A stretch of 64,000 nucleotides of DNA, taken from the NCBI GenBank assembly GCA_019914945.1, contig CM034103.1, positions 10,230,001 to 10,294,000 on the forward strand. Reading direction: 5' to 3'. The notes under the pieces were generated by a model that did no database searches, was not told where the DNA came from, and saw only the letters and a program-made list of their open reading frames with translations. The translations under genes were made by a program, and so were the position numbers. The stretch comes from Typha latifolia (Eukaryota > Streptophyta > Magnoliopsida > Poales > Typhaceae). Of this stretch, positions 25,484 to 37,699 are shown in pieces. How positions within the stretch are numbered: position 1 is the stretch's first letter; each line of letters begins with the position of its first letter.

Positions 25484-26100
25484 TCATATTACACATTTGA
25501 TACATATTATAGTATCAACATCATAGTCCAATACTAACATTATATTACACATCTGGTACATTACAAGATAAGAATTTTCTTTACAAATTGTATACCCAAA
25601 AAATAATAACTTACTACAAACAAGAAAATGATAAATATCCTCCTCTCTCTTTAGACAGTGAGCAATCTTCAAAGATAATTTGTTATGAATAATATCGAGT
25701 TTCCTCAACTGATTATGTAATTCATTGTTCTCAATTTGTATCTTTTCTACCTTGATTAGCATGTTTTCTTATCTCTTTTGTAGCTCGACACTTCTATTCA
25801 ATAAAATCTTTGCAATTTTTTTTTCTCTTAGACAAATAAAGGGATCAATCTAACAAAAAAATTTCACAACATGATCTTTACACATTTTAAATTTAGGTTA
25901 AAACCTAATCTAAAAATTAAACTATAGAACTGAAATTTAATCTTGGAATGATCACATCCAAGGAATCTCCTGCTAGAATTGTTCTCTATGAAACTTATTT
26001 AAAGTGCGGCTATCATTTCATAAAAACTGAAAGGGCATGCAATCAAGTGGTCATGCTCATTGTCACCGTTCAACTGCAACTCTTACTATCTTGAAGCGCT
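25484..26100 (-). pseudogene. remnant of a GRF-type zinc-finger / coiled-coil protein
   Basis: On the minus strand a frame near 25.9-26.0 kb reads ENNSSRRFLGCDHSK, resembling the T-x-x-NPGRRFxxC core of plant GRF-type zinc fingers. Downstream is a frame rich in alternating hydrophobic and charged residues (KVEKIQIENNELHNQLRKLD), predicted to form a short coiled coil. This finger-plus-coil layout is common among transposon-linked proteins of plant genomes. Upstream cysteines and continuity are lost, so it is a decayed copy. The family call rests on one motif. Confidence 0.35.
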
Positions 26101-27228
26101 AACGATGGGAACGATTCCACCACAAGTTTTGATTTTGATCAAAGTTCGAAATGGACATTCTTCTCATGTAATTTCGATTTATATTCATCAATGAAGATTT
26201 GATCTTGAAATTCGAAAACTTTTCTCTCTTTCATTTGTGATTTATGATGAGTTATTTCCAATAACAAATGTATACAACACACTCTCAAAGGTTGTCTTTT
26301 TAAAATCTTTCATTATATTGGGTTGAAACCAACTTTTTTCATAATTCCGTATTTTTCCCATGATCGTATGAGCTTTACTTTATTGTGAGCATCATCACTT
26401 TGGTATTCTTTCAAAATTGGCATACCGCATGTTGGGTGTATAAGCTTGTACCTGGTGGCATTCCAAAGACAAATACATAATGAGGAAGAGATGATGACTA
26501 CATATGTTAGTAGTTAAATGATCAATTCACATAGCTAAACGGTAAGAATATGTTTTAGATTTTATGTTTTCTTTTTCTAATTGTTGTCATAGTTATCCAT
26601 GAAAAATATAGTTGGAAAATCAATGACATCTCTGAAATTTTCTTAATGGTTTTGTTTGTGTTCATCTGTTATTGTGTTCTTAGTGTATTTTAGTTGTTCA
26701 AGTTTTTGTTTAAAACTTTTTCAGCTGCTTTGGAAGATGAAGCTACTGCAAATGAAGTTTATTTTACTTGTTTATAGTAATTGATTACTATTATATTGGA
26801 GTTGTTTTATGAAGAAATATATGATGCAGTCCATATTAGTTACCTATTTTGATAGAATTTCAAAGCCCTAAATGATGAATTATGAAAAAAAATCTTAGAA
26901 ATAAAAGTTTTAGATTATTTCACCTGAATCATAGTGATAGTGCAAACAGTAAGTGTCCGAAGAGGCAAGTGTCATTTGACTTTTTGGCATCTAAAACAAC
27001 CTTTAAAGTAGGTGTTACAATAATTTATTTCTCTCTCGGCTTTTCATCTTTTATAACATAAATTTCAATTTATGAGGAATGTCATAAGATACGTATAAAT
27101 GTGTGGATTGAGTCATATAAAAGGCATCCAAGTGTATCAAAGTTAATCAAGTTATTCTTTCTTAGTTTAAGTGTTTTCTCTTATTCATCATCTTCACTGC
27201 ATTGTTGAGTTGTTAATTGAATCTACCA
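26101..27228. other. intergenic DNA, no feature seen
   Basis: AT-rich sequence without coding signal between the GRF-type remnant and the minisatellite at 27.23 kb. Confidence 0.35.
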
Positions 27229-27322
27229 GTATTAATTTCATATCCTGTATATTTGTGATACGATATCCTGTATTAATTTCATATCCGGTATCTATCGGTA
27301 TTAATTTCATATCCTGTATATT
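27229..27322 (+). repeat. minisatellite, about three imperfect copies
   Basis: The unit TATTAATTTCATATCCTGTA is repeated three times with spacers containing TATTTGTGATACGATATCC or TCTATCGG. Confidence 0.7.
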
Positions 27323-27639
27323 CGCAGTCTTCCTTATCTTTTTGGATTAACTCTCGGATTAAGCTTTTATTTTGTCGAATAGATTTTGAATCTAGAGAAG
27401 TTATGAATATAAAAGTTATATATCTGGAGGTTGGTGATCTTATCTAACTAGTTTGATATTATTTGAATAGAATATTCTGTGAATATTTTTTCAAAACTGT
27501 GCAGAGTTGGATTTAATTAATTAAATAAAATCCTAACTTACTAAGATTCTAAATAAACCAAATAACTCAATAAGATAATTAGACTCAATTCATTGAGCCT
27601 AATCTTCCTTTGATATGATATGATCTGATCCAGTTCATA

Positions 27640-27960
27640 TCATCATCTCACCGTCCAGCCATGGCTCTGGTTGTCGTCATAGGATGCGTGTGTCCGAGAA
27701 ACGGTGGCTCTGATACTAGCTTGATACGATCTCCCCTTTTGGCGAAGATTCGATCTATCCTGATTTTCAGATTTAAACATAATTTGACACGGAACTTTGA
27801 AAATAAATCCCGAAGGATGCTGCCATCGGATCGATGTGAAATTTTGATATGTTGTAGCCATAGAAAAGATATTTCCAACAAATTAAGTTTCAGGCGAATC
27901 AAATGTTAGGATATTGAGATATCATTCGTTTAGTGGACGAACGTCGATGAGTCTATCTTA
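27640..27960 (-). mobile_element. possible LTR-retrotransposon remnant with a primer-binding-like site
   Basis: On the minus strand AGTATCAGAGCC (complement at about 27705-27716) resembles the methionine-initiator tRNA primer site (TGGTATCAGAGC) of plant LTR elements. About 190 bp away, TGTTAGGATATTGAGATATC (27904) looks like an LTR edge. No second LTR or polyprotein is seen, so this is a guess at an old fragment. Confidence 0.25.
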
Positions 27961-28337
27961 GAATCCGTGGATGGAGGCACGAAATTCTTGGTGATGATAG
28001 AGGTTAGTGGACCGGCGTTAGCGAGGTGGCACCGGTGAATAAGTGGTAGTGGAAGGGTTATCGATGATGGAAGGGTTAGGACAAAGTGATTGATAGATTG
28101 GAAGAATGGGGGAGGAGTGGGCTGCTCCTAAGGGACTAGAGTGATTGACCTGTCGAGGGAGGCTAAAAGCGACGACGCCGGGGAATGAGAGAACGAGAGA
28201 GAAGAAGACAAAGAAGATAAGGCAAAACTCAATTCATTCAATAATGATTCCATGGTTGCCATCCACACTTTTAGAGCCTAGCTAAACAATTCAAAAATGG
28301 CAATTATTAACCCTAAAACAGTATATTTTCGTCGACC

Positions 28338-28485
28338 GCATTCGAACGCACATTTTGCATTCTCTGTATGTGTAAACGTGATGCAGGCGTTCGCAGACGC
28401 GTTCGAACGTGGCATTCGAATGCAGATTTCGCACTCTTTGGATGTGCAAACCTGATGCAGGTATTCACAAGCACGTTCAGACGCA
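28338..28485 (+). repeat. two diverged 74-bp tandem copies
   Basis: Copies start at 28338 and 28412 with GCATTCGAA, and share CTCT-x-TATGTG/GGATGTG, GATGCAGG and CGTTC words at a constant 74-bp offset. The second begins with the perfect 12-bp palindrome GCATTCGAATGC, which recurs at 35613 in related sequence. Confidence 0.6.
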
Positions 28486-28875
28486 CTCCACTCATGTTCG
28501 AACGCGAAATACAAAAAATTTATTTTTTTAAGACATAAACACTAAAACAAGAAACAAAGACACCCGTAAAGTGTATCCATGCTCCAGATAGGAGTAATTA
28601 CATAGCTGTAAATTCTAATAAATATATCTTTGTGATAGTAAAAACTGATATAATCTTTTAATTGACTTCTATAAAAAAAAAATATAGAAGCCACTATATA
28701 GGAACAAGAAATGCCACTTAAGTCTCATTCTTTACATGTGCACATGCGCCCTTGTTAGTCAACAATATAACTCCTAAGAGTTAAAGTATTTGTGACAGCA
28801 AATATCTTATTATCTGCATAAAGCACATGACAATGTCTTGCAAGTGTCTTCTTTTTCTCCAATTTTTTCTAAATT

Positions 28876-31031
28876 TTATAACACATTTTCCCTTAAACTA
28901 TTTCCAACGTCAAGAAGTTGTTGGAATCTTGAAAGCAATTGTCTTCTTATTATCTCCATCATTGTGACAATTAATTTATCCCTAACATTCTTAATGTAAA
29001 TATTGAATAATTCGCTACAATTGTTGATAATTCTTGAGCACCTCACTCTTGTGCTAAACATGCTTCTTGCCTAATAGCATGGTTCCTCTTTCATTAGCCA
29101 ATCCCATCCATCATTGTTCCTATTTTTCAATAACTCCATTTGATGTTCAAACTCTTGGACTATGTAAGCTGATGCTACTTTCCGCACAATGTCTCTATAT
29201 TTTTCTCTTTAAAATTTTTACTGAAATTTGCATAAATATGATGCATGCAATATTTATACTCCACATTAGGCATGAGATTCTCAAATGTTTGGACCAAACC
29301 CTATAAAGTAAATATATATAGTAAATTATATATATGTAAAAATTAACGTAAACTAACCATATAAACAGTAACAGAAATACCAACTCTAAAGTAAACATAC
29401 AAATAGTATAATATAAACCTTCAACGCTAAACTTCACGCCTAATAGTAAGATATTGTAACCTAATAAGTAACATAAACTTAAACAAAAAATAAAAACAAT
29501 AAATAGAAAACTAACATAAACTTAAATAGAAAATAAAAATAGTAAATAGAAAACTAAAACAGTAAATAGAAAATTAATATAAACTTAGAAAGAAAACTAA
29601 GGCAGTAAAAAAAAACTAACATAAACTTAAACAAAAAACAAAAGCAATAAATAGTGAACTTATACCTTTTGTCTATCATTAATGAAGCACTGTCATTTCT
29701 CTTAAGAACTCTCAATTGGTAAAATTAGATTTTTCAAAAACCAAGTCTAGCTATTTTTACATTTTGGCTCAACAACTGCAACTGCAATAAGAAGCATTTA
29801 ATTGTTTTCATTTCGACCAACTGTATGAACAAGCTAGCCACTATAATGTCCTTTTAAGTGACATGCATCTAGACCTATTATGGGCCTACAACATCAATAA
29901 GGCCACTGATTTGTGTAGCATATGATGTAAACAACTTCTAGAACAGAGTGATATTTTCTAAGATAGCCCTATCAACCTTCATCATAGCAGCACTCCTTGG
30001 ATTCTTTGCTCTTATCATTTTACAATAATATCTCAATCTTTCAATCTCATATATTGCACAGAATGATCTCCTTCAATTATCTTAATAGTCTTCCTCTTAG
30101 CCTTACACACTTGTTTACTAGAAAGATCCAACATCTATTCCCTTAAAACTATCCTCTTAATGGACTCAACACTCCATTTTGGGTTATCCACTAATTTATC
30201 CAAATATTTGATTGAAAACCAAACACTTGTGGCAGTATGATTTGTATACACCTTACCATAAGTATAATGACCTGTCAAACTTTTAATTTGAAAAGTATTT
30301 GTTTGCTCAATAGGAGATGCATGACATCTAAAAACACAACCCCTCTTATATACCACTATAATTTTACTCGTTTCATTTTTAATAAACTTAAATTCATAAC
30401 CTTCCTTAATATAATACTCCCTCAGAAAAGTCCTAAACTCGGTGGGTGTGACAAATTTTATCCCATTTTGAAGCTTAGGTTCTTGCATATCTCTTTCTCT
30501 TCTAAACTTTGGAAAGTCAAGCTGGCCACATTCATCATCAGAACCATACAAGCTACGCATGTGATCACTGCTATCATCTTTTTAATTTTCTGTATTATCA
30601 CTACTATATTCATTATAAACATCATCTTTATCATCTAGATCATCTTCGTTCACATTCTCTTCATTCCTAGTTGGTTCATTCACAATTAGTTCACTCACTG
30701 TTGGTTCATTCACAGCCGGTTCATTTACAGCTAATCCATTCATATCTGATTCATTTACAGCTAGTTCATTCACAGCAGTGACTTGGGTTAATGATTCTTC
30801 TTCAATAAAAGTAGTTAATGTTGTAGTAGTTTGACTTAAAAGCTTTTCTATATTAACAGTACTATCCACAAAGTACATATCAATACTTTGTAAATTTGGA
30901 ATTGTACTAAACATATGAAGAACATCTTCATGATGACTTATCTCCACTAAACCCTCATCCAATGATGTCCCTAGCAATAGATAATATATTTTGCAAGTAC
31001 TTTGGCAACCAAATTGAACTATTATATCCAT
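28876..31031 (-). pseudogene. MULE transposase, broken into at least four pieces
   Basis: 31031-30582 encodes an N-terminal piece with an acidic, asparagine-rich tail (repeated VNEP/VNEL units). 30560-30135 carries the MuDR DNA-binding domain, with KFVTPTEFRTFLREYYIKEG, CVFRCHASPI, and ending LTGHYTYGKVYTNHTATSVW. About 29895-29670 encodes the start of the catalytic MULE domain: RPIIGLDACHLKGHYSGQLV, HTVGRNENN, then a stop, then IAVAVVEPKCKNSWTWFLKN. 29061-28876 gives NVRDKLIVTMMEIIRRQL, matching the region after the catalytic core. Stops, frameshifts and an A-rich insertion (about 29400-29640) separate the pieces, so no active transposase can be made. Confidence 0.75.
29400..29650 (+). repeat. 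A-rich irregular tandem repeat in the MULE remnant
   Basis: Repeated words AAACTAACATAAACTTAAA and AATAGAAAACTAA recur at irregular spacing for about 230 bp, between the catalytic and C-terminal pieces of the transposase. Confidence 0.55.
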
Positions 31032-32077
31032 AAATTAAATAAGTGACATTTTATCTAGGCATAAGGGGATAAAATATATATTCACCCATGTAGTGTTTCT
31101 TGGGATCATGCAGCATTTTTCCCCTATAAAATATCCTCAGGTTACGTCTGCAATCAACCATTTGCCATGCAAAGAATAATAAAATTAACTATCTAAATCA
31201 TATTACACTACATTGGACCACATAACAAGTGGAAAAATATCTAGTCGGCCAAAAAAGAGTAGAAATTAAAGTTATGATATACCACGAGACATATTTCTAC
31301 AATTACGAACAAAATTAGTTGACACTATAATTAAAGGTAACAGACTACTATAATTTACAATTAACACACATGCGTACAGTCAGGGGTCATGATAAAAAGA
31401 TTTTATGCCTAGAAATAATATAAAATAAATTAAGGGTTTCGAGCAAGGGAACATATTACTTGACACTCTTTGTCGTCTATTCTCCTTTATATTCCCTACA
31501 AATAGTTGAGAGTAGTTGTTTTGGGTGGAAATATGCTTAGAATAGTGGGGAAGAGAGATAAATAAAGCTTAGGGTAGTGATGTGCTCGAGACAAAGAGAG
31601 GAGAGAGAGGAAGAGAGGAGAGGAGGACAACTGGGGTGGGGATGTTGCTCGGAGTAGTGGAGATGAGAGAGGAGGACAGCTCGGGATGAAGATGTGCTCA
31701 GTGTAAAGAGAGGAGAGGAGAAGAGGAGGTTTGCGGTGTGGTAGAGATGAGAGAGGAGATGTCAAAATGGGATGTGCTCGAAGGAGATCGTCGGGGTGCG
31801 AGAGAGGAGAATGAAAAAAAATTTGGGACAAAGGAGGATTAGGACAGAGGGCGATGAAGGAATTTCGAAAATAAAATATATTAATTTTTTGCTCTACCAC
31901 GTAATTGTCCCGCCATATTAAGTGGAGGGACAACTTGGTCAATTCATCGATTTTGTCAACAATGTCAGTGGTGTGTGATATATTTGATAGTTCAGAGGGT
32001 CATATTGTACAAAAAAAAGTTTAAAGAGTCATTGTGAAAATGAATAATAGTTCAGGGGGTGAAAATGAAATTATCTC

Positions 32078-34632
32078 TTGTTTAAATTGTGGAATTTGTA
32101 ACTTTTTGATCTCTCCTATGGCACCTCGAGGATCCTTGGGGAAGAGGATCTGATTGACAGTTGTGCTATAGCTTCTCAATTTCGGTTAGCTACAACTTGA
32201 TCTAGTATAGTATGAATTGCAATCAAAACAAACATGACAAATAACTTTGTTGAGTGGCAAGATGAAGCAAAGAGAAAAGGAAAGAAGTAAATATCAAAAA
32301 ATAAATATTACTAGATATAAATATATGTAGTTATGTACATATCCATATGGTTGAACCCAAAATCTTCATCCTCACCTATTTTGATATGGAGCCTTACCAT
32401 TTTTGACAATAGCATTTATATCTTAAATCCTTCTAGATATGTACTTTGTTGCTTCATTAATTACCTACATCAGTTACCATCCCTGCTTCTCTGTAACTTG
32501 AAAACTGACAATGCAAGTTAGTGAAACAGTGCTGTCAAATACTCTTTTCTTACATGGCTCCATTGTTTCCCTCTCACTTAAGGTTTATCTGTGTACTTTA
32601 GCTTGTCTTACTTTTATAAATCAGATACTGGCTACATTTGATTTCTTGAAAAGTGCCCTTTGTGAGGTTAGGTAAGCTCTCCATTGTCAAACAATATAAA
32701 TTAATGTTTGATTTCTGATTAATTTTGGTACTGAAATGTGTTGCTCTATCTGAGCTAGCTGTCGATTTGTTGGCATAAATTGTGTTTGATGAAAATTATT
32801 CTGATGAAAATTTTCTATTCTAATGTGTTCTTTTCCTAAAGAGCAGGAGCACTTTATTTTCATAAAGTGTGAACTAATATGAAAATAAAGCCACACGTTT
32901 TGCATCTATTATAGTTCATACCCAACTCTTTGGACCTATTAATTTACAACCCTTTCATTTTTGTTTTTAATATCTAAAAGGTATGTTTGCATTAGTCCGA
33001 GACACAGAGTAATCATTTACAACCCTTTCACCTAATTAGCCATCACCAATTAATGTCTGTAGTCTGTACCAACCAAGCCTATTGTAAATATCTTAACCAA
33101 AGAAGTGAAAGGGCATTGCGTTTTTTAAGTTTTTGTTCGTTAAGAGATACAGTATGAATCGTATGATCTTTCTCTTAAGTCATCCAATTAATGCTATTAG
33201 TTTAGACTTAACTCCAAACTTTTTGGAGCATTAAAAGAAAACTGCAGGTTTCAGAAAGCATTTGGGTGTGATCTGTGAAGCATTATGAACCTAAAACAAT
33301 GGTTAGTAACAATTTTCACATGATATATTTTTGTATTCTAGAGAGAAGGAAATTTGAAGTCATGTGGATCTATAAGGTTTGCAACATCTACATATCTAAT
33401 AAGAATTAATATATTAATTACCCTCCTATGATGCAAAAATGTAAACAGGCCAAAGGCAGACCAAGGCTATGCTAAGACAGCTCAAAAACTGGAAGGTTTT
33501 AAAACTCAATGAAGTAGCTCTAGGTAAATAGGTAAGAATTTGTTTTTGTTCTCTTGATCAAAGTGGCTATACCTGTGATCCTTTGGTTTGTAAAGTTATA
33601 ACATAAGCAATTATTTCTGAGAAGGTAATGTAATGCGAGTCCCATTTACTCAAAAACTGGAAGGTTTTAAACTTTTAATATGTGTGATAAATAAAAGAGT
33701 ACTTCAAGAAGGTATGAAAGATTCACACTATTCAAGTTGCTAATTGGAATTGACATGTTGATCATCACTACTGTTCTTCTGTAACAAATAAACATATCTA
33801 GCTGGTCAGTGGTCAGTATTTAATTAGTAGATCTTTGATCCTCTTGCTTTATGGCTAGCAAGATCAGTTCAGCACAAGGATGGTTCCAAGAATCTATTTT
33901 GTTGATGGTATACTACTGACTATCGGTACAAAATTAATTGAAATAGAATCAGAAGAAATATTATTGTGTTCAAGAAGTGAAACTAGAAAGTAAGATAGGT
34001 GCATGTATACATATCAATGTAGTTAAGTTATGCACATGTAGACCTGGTTAGGTGATTCGTATATTGAAAGAGTTGTTCTGTTCAATTTTATGCAACATTT
34101 ATATCAATACATGTAACTTAACCTAATGTTGTCCTGGAGTTGCTGGTAGGTTAATTCATTGGCAAAACCAAGATTCTGAATATTGATACGCTGGGATGAA
34201 GATTGGCTGCTTGAAAAATGATATTTATTTAAGTTTTTTTTAAACATTTATTATAAAATTCAGGAAAAATATCTAAAGATTCACAAAAAAAATTGAGAAA
34301 TAAAATAGGAAAATTCTCTCTGCAGCAGTAAAGAATAAAGATAAGGTTTTCCTGTATTGGGGAAAGGTTACTCCAGCAGCGAGGAGAAAGGTTAGGGGGA
34401 TTTTGGGGGAGGTAGAAAAAGAAAAAAAAAAAAAAGGACCCTAAGCAAAGAAAGAGAGAAAAAAACACCTTACCTCACCTCACTGAATCTCACTGAAGAT
34501 TGATATCATTGAAGAACTACTCTACTCATTGTCACTTGTTGGTTACAAATGCTTACCATCGCCGGATTGGAAGTGAATCAGTGATGGGAAGTGTCGGGAG
34601 ATAGAGGGAGACCGAAGGGAGAAGAGAGCGTG
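32078..34632. other. intergenic DNA, no gene seen
   Basis: AT-rich sequence. CTCAAAAACTGGAAGGTTTTAAA occurs in closely similar form at about 33480 and 33650, suggesting a small duplication. No coding signal. Confidence 0.35.
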
Positions 34633-34640
34633 GGGGAGAC

Positions 34641-35430
34641 TAGGGCTGTCAGGCTTGACGAGCAGCTCGGGCTCGGCTCGAGCTTGGCTCGGGTGAAGCT
34701 CGAGTCCGGCTCGGCTCGATCAGATTTGAGCCGAGCCCGAGCCATCATAATAGGCTCGAAATTAATATCGAGCCGAGCCTGAGCTGGAGCCGGCTCGCTC
34801 AGGCTCGGCTCGATAGGCTCGATAGCCTGACTCCATATGACTAAGGACACGTGGCATACAGAAATATTGCCACGTGTCCCTCACTAACTCATTCTCACCC
34901 GTAACACAATATTCATCACCCTCACCTACCCCACCCTCACCTACCCTCACCTACCCCACCCTCATTAATTACTTCACCTTTCCCATCACCACTTTCCCCA
35001 TCCTCAATTCCCCCACCCCACCCTCATCTTCACTCTCACCCTCATCCACCTGATCACCTTCACTCTTCCCTCCCCGTCGGCCTCCATCGGCAACGACGGC
35101 AAGCCACCACCACGGCGCCACGCCTTCCTCCTCCGTCGCCGTCGGCCTCCTCTTCCTCCTCCGTCGTTAGCCTCCTCCATCCGTCTCCGACTCCTTCGGC
35201 AAGCCGCTGTCCATGTCGCCACCGCCCACGTCGCCACCGCCCACGTCGCCACCGCCTCTAATCGAGCTCGAGCTTTGCTCGGGCTCGGCTCGGGCTCAGT
35301 TAGGCTCAGCTCGAGCTCGGCTCGGGTTGAGCTGAGCCGAGCCTGAGCAACATTATGAGGCTCGAAACTAATTTCGAGCCGAGCCTGAGCCAGAGCCGGC
35401 TCGCTCAGGCTCGGCTCGTTTACACCCCTA
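34641..35430. mobile_element. GCTCGG-rich hAT-like element (790 bp)
   Basis: Begins TAGGGCTGTCAGGC and ends with the reverse complement of TAGGGGTGTAAACGAGCC. Flanks GGGGAGAC (34633-34640) and AGGGAGAC (35431-35438) match at 7 of 8 positions, a clear 8-bp target duplication. Both ends carry the same subterminal module of about 150 bp in direct orientation (GAGCCGAGCCTGAGC, GGAGCCGGCTCGCTCAGGCT). The centre (about 34.9-35.26 kb) is unrelated: a C-rich CACCCTCACCTACC tract, then GC-rich sequence with three tandem copies of a 15-bp CACGTCGCCACCGCC-like unit (35213-35257). No transposase. Confidence 0.7.
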
Positions 35431-35438
35431 AGGGAGAC

Positions 35439-36276
35439 GAGGGGTTTTGGTTTTGGGTTTGGGTTCGAGTGGGTTAGATTTTTAGTGTTGGTAATTATGT
35501 ATAAAATATTTTAAGTGTTTTTATAAGTATACATGAGCATTTATATAAGTTTTAAAATTATTTAGATCGAAGAATTTCAACGTCAGAGGAGAAAGGTTTC
35601 TGCGTTCACATTGCATTCGAATGCACTCTTAGGAGTTCATACATACAGAGAATACGTTCAGGGTGTTCAAATGCACCTACGTAATATGAAAATTTTGGAC
35701 TTACGTGAGTTTGAATATGACTTGAATTTGACTCTATCTTGATTATATATATAAGTACTGTGATGCCCTAACTCTAAGGTGATTAGTGAAGGCAATTAAA
35801 AGAGAGTTCTTAAGGCTACATCCTTTCTTCTACTAACAAGGTCTGTCTTTTCTACATTGCATTAAGCTTTCATCTTAACGGTCATATAAACGAAGAATCA
35901 ATCTCAAGGGCTACTGAGGTTGGATATCAATCACAAGAAGCGGTGAATCATGGGTTTTAGCGAGCAAGACTAAGAGGAACAAAGTCGTAGGGATCGACGC
36001 ATTGTTTTATGAGTTAGTCTTGTAACTGCTACTATTTTAGTAATTAGTTTTGATCCAAGTTTGGATCCATGGTTTTTTCTCATTTGTGTTTTTCTATGTA
36101 AAAATCTTGGTGTTCATCTTTGCTTTTATTTTATTTTTATATTTATTCTGCTTATACTTAAGCAAATGGGTGATATCATTGCCTAAGGTTTATATACATA
36201 CATATATCTAGGTTTTTTTCACGATGGATTCGACTTGATACAATAAGTGGATTTTGGTCATTTAGGTCAAAATGCA
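35439..36276. other. intergenic DNA with a palindrome-bearing repeat
   Basis: At 35613-35624 the perfect palindrome GCATTCGAATGC occurs in sequence (GTTCA, CAGAGAATACGTTCAGG) similar to the 28.3-28.5 kb tandem repeat, so the two are probably copies of one family. Nothing else is recognised. Confidence 0.35.
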
Positions 36277-36284
36277 CCCGCTTC

Positions 36285-37507
36285 TAGGGGTGTCAATCAG
36301 GTCGGGTTAAGCGGGTTCGGGTCGGGTCAATTTTACCTTGACACAAACACGACTCGATTAATAAACGGGTTGCATTTAATAAACACGAATACAACCCAAT
36401 TAATAAACAGGTAACACAACCTGACTCGCCTAACTCGTTTAATAAACGGGTTCAGTTAACACAATACGCTAACATGACCCGTCAAACTCGTATGCTAAAA
36501 CGAGTCATGTTAACCCGACACGTTAACACAACCCATCTAACCTATTTAATATAAATTTTATATAAAATTTAATATTTACTGATTTATCATATTACTGATC
36601 TAACATAACAATATCATATATTTAACATTACTTAAAGAATAATTAAGGAAAATAACTCATCATAGAATAGAAAGTGAAGTAACTTAACCTAATTTGTAGT
36701 ATATTCATTGTATGCCCAATAATTCTACTTCAAATTTTAGTCCGTAATAAGCAATAGAATCCATCAATTCTAATTAAAGAAAAGGAATAATTGATCAATT
36801 GTTCGCCTGCTCCTGTAGAGCTTGACAACAACATTGTTTGACTGCACGACGTGGCCTACACCGACGATTGACTCCTTCGAGTGATGTGACAGATGGCTTC
36901 CGGCTCGATGAACTCACGCCACCAGATCGGTACGGGGTCGAACTACTGCTTATTGATGAGCACTAGGGCGTCACTACCCACTAGATCCATCAATTCCGGA
37001 TGCGCCGCCTCCACGGCGGAGCGGGTATTGTTGAGGACCGCCGACTTGTAGTCGAACCCAAGAGATGGGGACTAGATCGATGCCTTGGGGTTGCGTCGCC
37101 AGTGAGGAGCGAGTCGCCACGGGGATAGTGAGGAGAGTTAGGAATGGAGGTGATCTTGGCCTCTTGGGTAAGAGGCAACAATGCAGTGTGATCGAGATTT
37201 GAGCATGGGTAAAGGGCGACAACCAACAGCGCAGTGGTCTTGGCCTCTTTAGGGAGATGGGGAGTGAGGAGGGAAGGGGCGATGGCAAAGTGTGATTAGG
37301 CTATGGGCATGGGTAAGGGAAGGGAGTAAGGGAAGGGGCGACGATGCCTCTTTTGAGTTAGCTGGTTAGGGACCTTAGGGTTAGAAAAACTTAGAAGTTA
37401 GAATATATATATATGCGCGCGCGTGTGTGTGTGTGTGGCGGGTTGACCCAACCCGTTTACTTAAATGTGTTAAATGGGTAAAAGCTGGTCAATTTTTGCC
37501 ACCCGTA
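36285..37507. mobile_element. GGGTTCGGGT-type hAT-like element (1.2 kb) with GC-rich insert
   Basis: The left end TAGGGGTGTCAATCAGGTCG resembles the other hAT-like elements; the right end, read in reverse, is TACGGGTGGCAAAAATTGACC. Flanks CCCGCTTC and ACCGTTTT agree at only 5 of 8 positions, so the target duplication is weak. GGGTTGACCCAACCCGTTTA near the right end mirrors CGGGTTCGGGTCGGGTCAA on the left. Between about 36.8 and 37.38 kb lies GC-rich, gene-like DNA, followed by (TA)n(GC)n(GT)n at about 37406-37436. Confidence 0.45.
36800..37120 (-). pseudogene. unidentified coding-like fragment inside the element
   Basis: A minus-strand reading frame gives KSAVLNNTRSAVEAAHPELM, DLVGSDALVLINKQ, stop, then FDPVPIWWREFIEPEAICHI, which looks like degraded protein-coding sequence in composition and hydrophobic pattern. 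I cannot name the family. It contrasts with the AT-rich element ends, so it may be captured host DNA. Confidence 0.3.
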
Positions 37508-37699
37508 ACCGTTTTGGCCTTATCCATTTGATTCCTATTCGAAACCAGTAATATTACTTGTTTGGCAAATACTTCAATGTATTTTTAAAAATTATAATCT
37601 TAATCCAACGGCTATAATAGCCAGTTTTCATACCCGGTACCGGTTCCAAAACCACATTAAGTAAGAAAAATAGTATATTAGTTAAGAAAATTAATTACG

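Larger units (their letters stand above)
28860..32077 (-). mobile_element. decayed Mutator-like element (MULE)
   Basis: Minus-strand transposase pieces lie in order from 31.03 kb down to 28.87 kb. At the upstream side, about 31.9-32.08 kb read on the minus strand gives GATAATTTCATTTTCACCCC, CCCTCTGAACTATCAAATAT and ATTGACCAAGTTGTCCCTCC, the style of MULE terminal repeats. The GA-rich block at 31.5-31.9 kb with repeated GAGAGGAGGA words is then subterminal sequence. The opposite terminal repeat was not found, so the left edge is only the end of recognisable coding. Confidence 0.55.

Noticed and set aside
28338..28485. Repeat considered as a CRISPR-like array
   Set aside because: Only two diverged tandem copies without spacers, in a plant nuclear context.
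31496..31942. 148-codon frame on minus, serine/proline/leucine-rich
   Set aside because: Lies in the GA-rich subterminal block of the MULE and encodes low-complexity sequence without a domain.
34591..34950. Frames across the GCTCGG-rich element
   Set aside because: Low-complexity translation of the subterminal repeats of a transposon.
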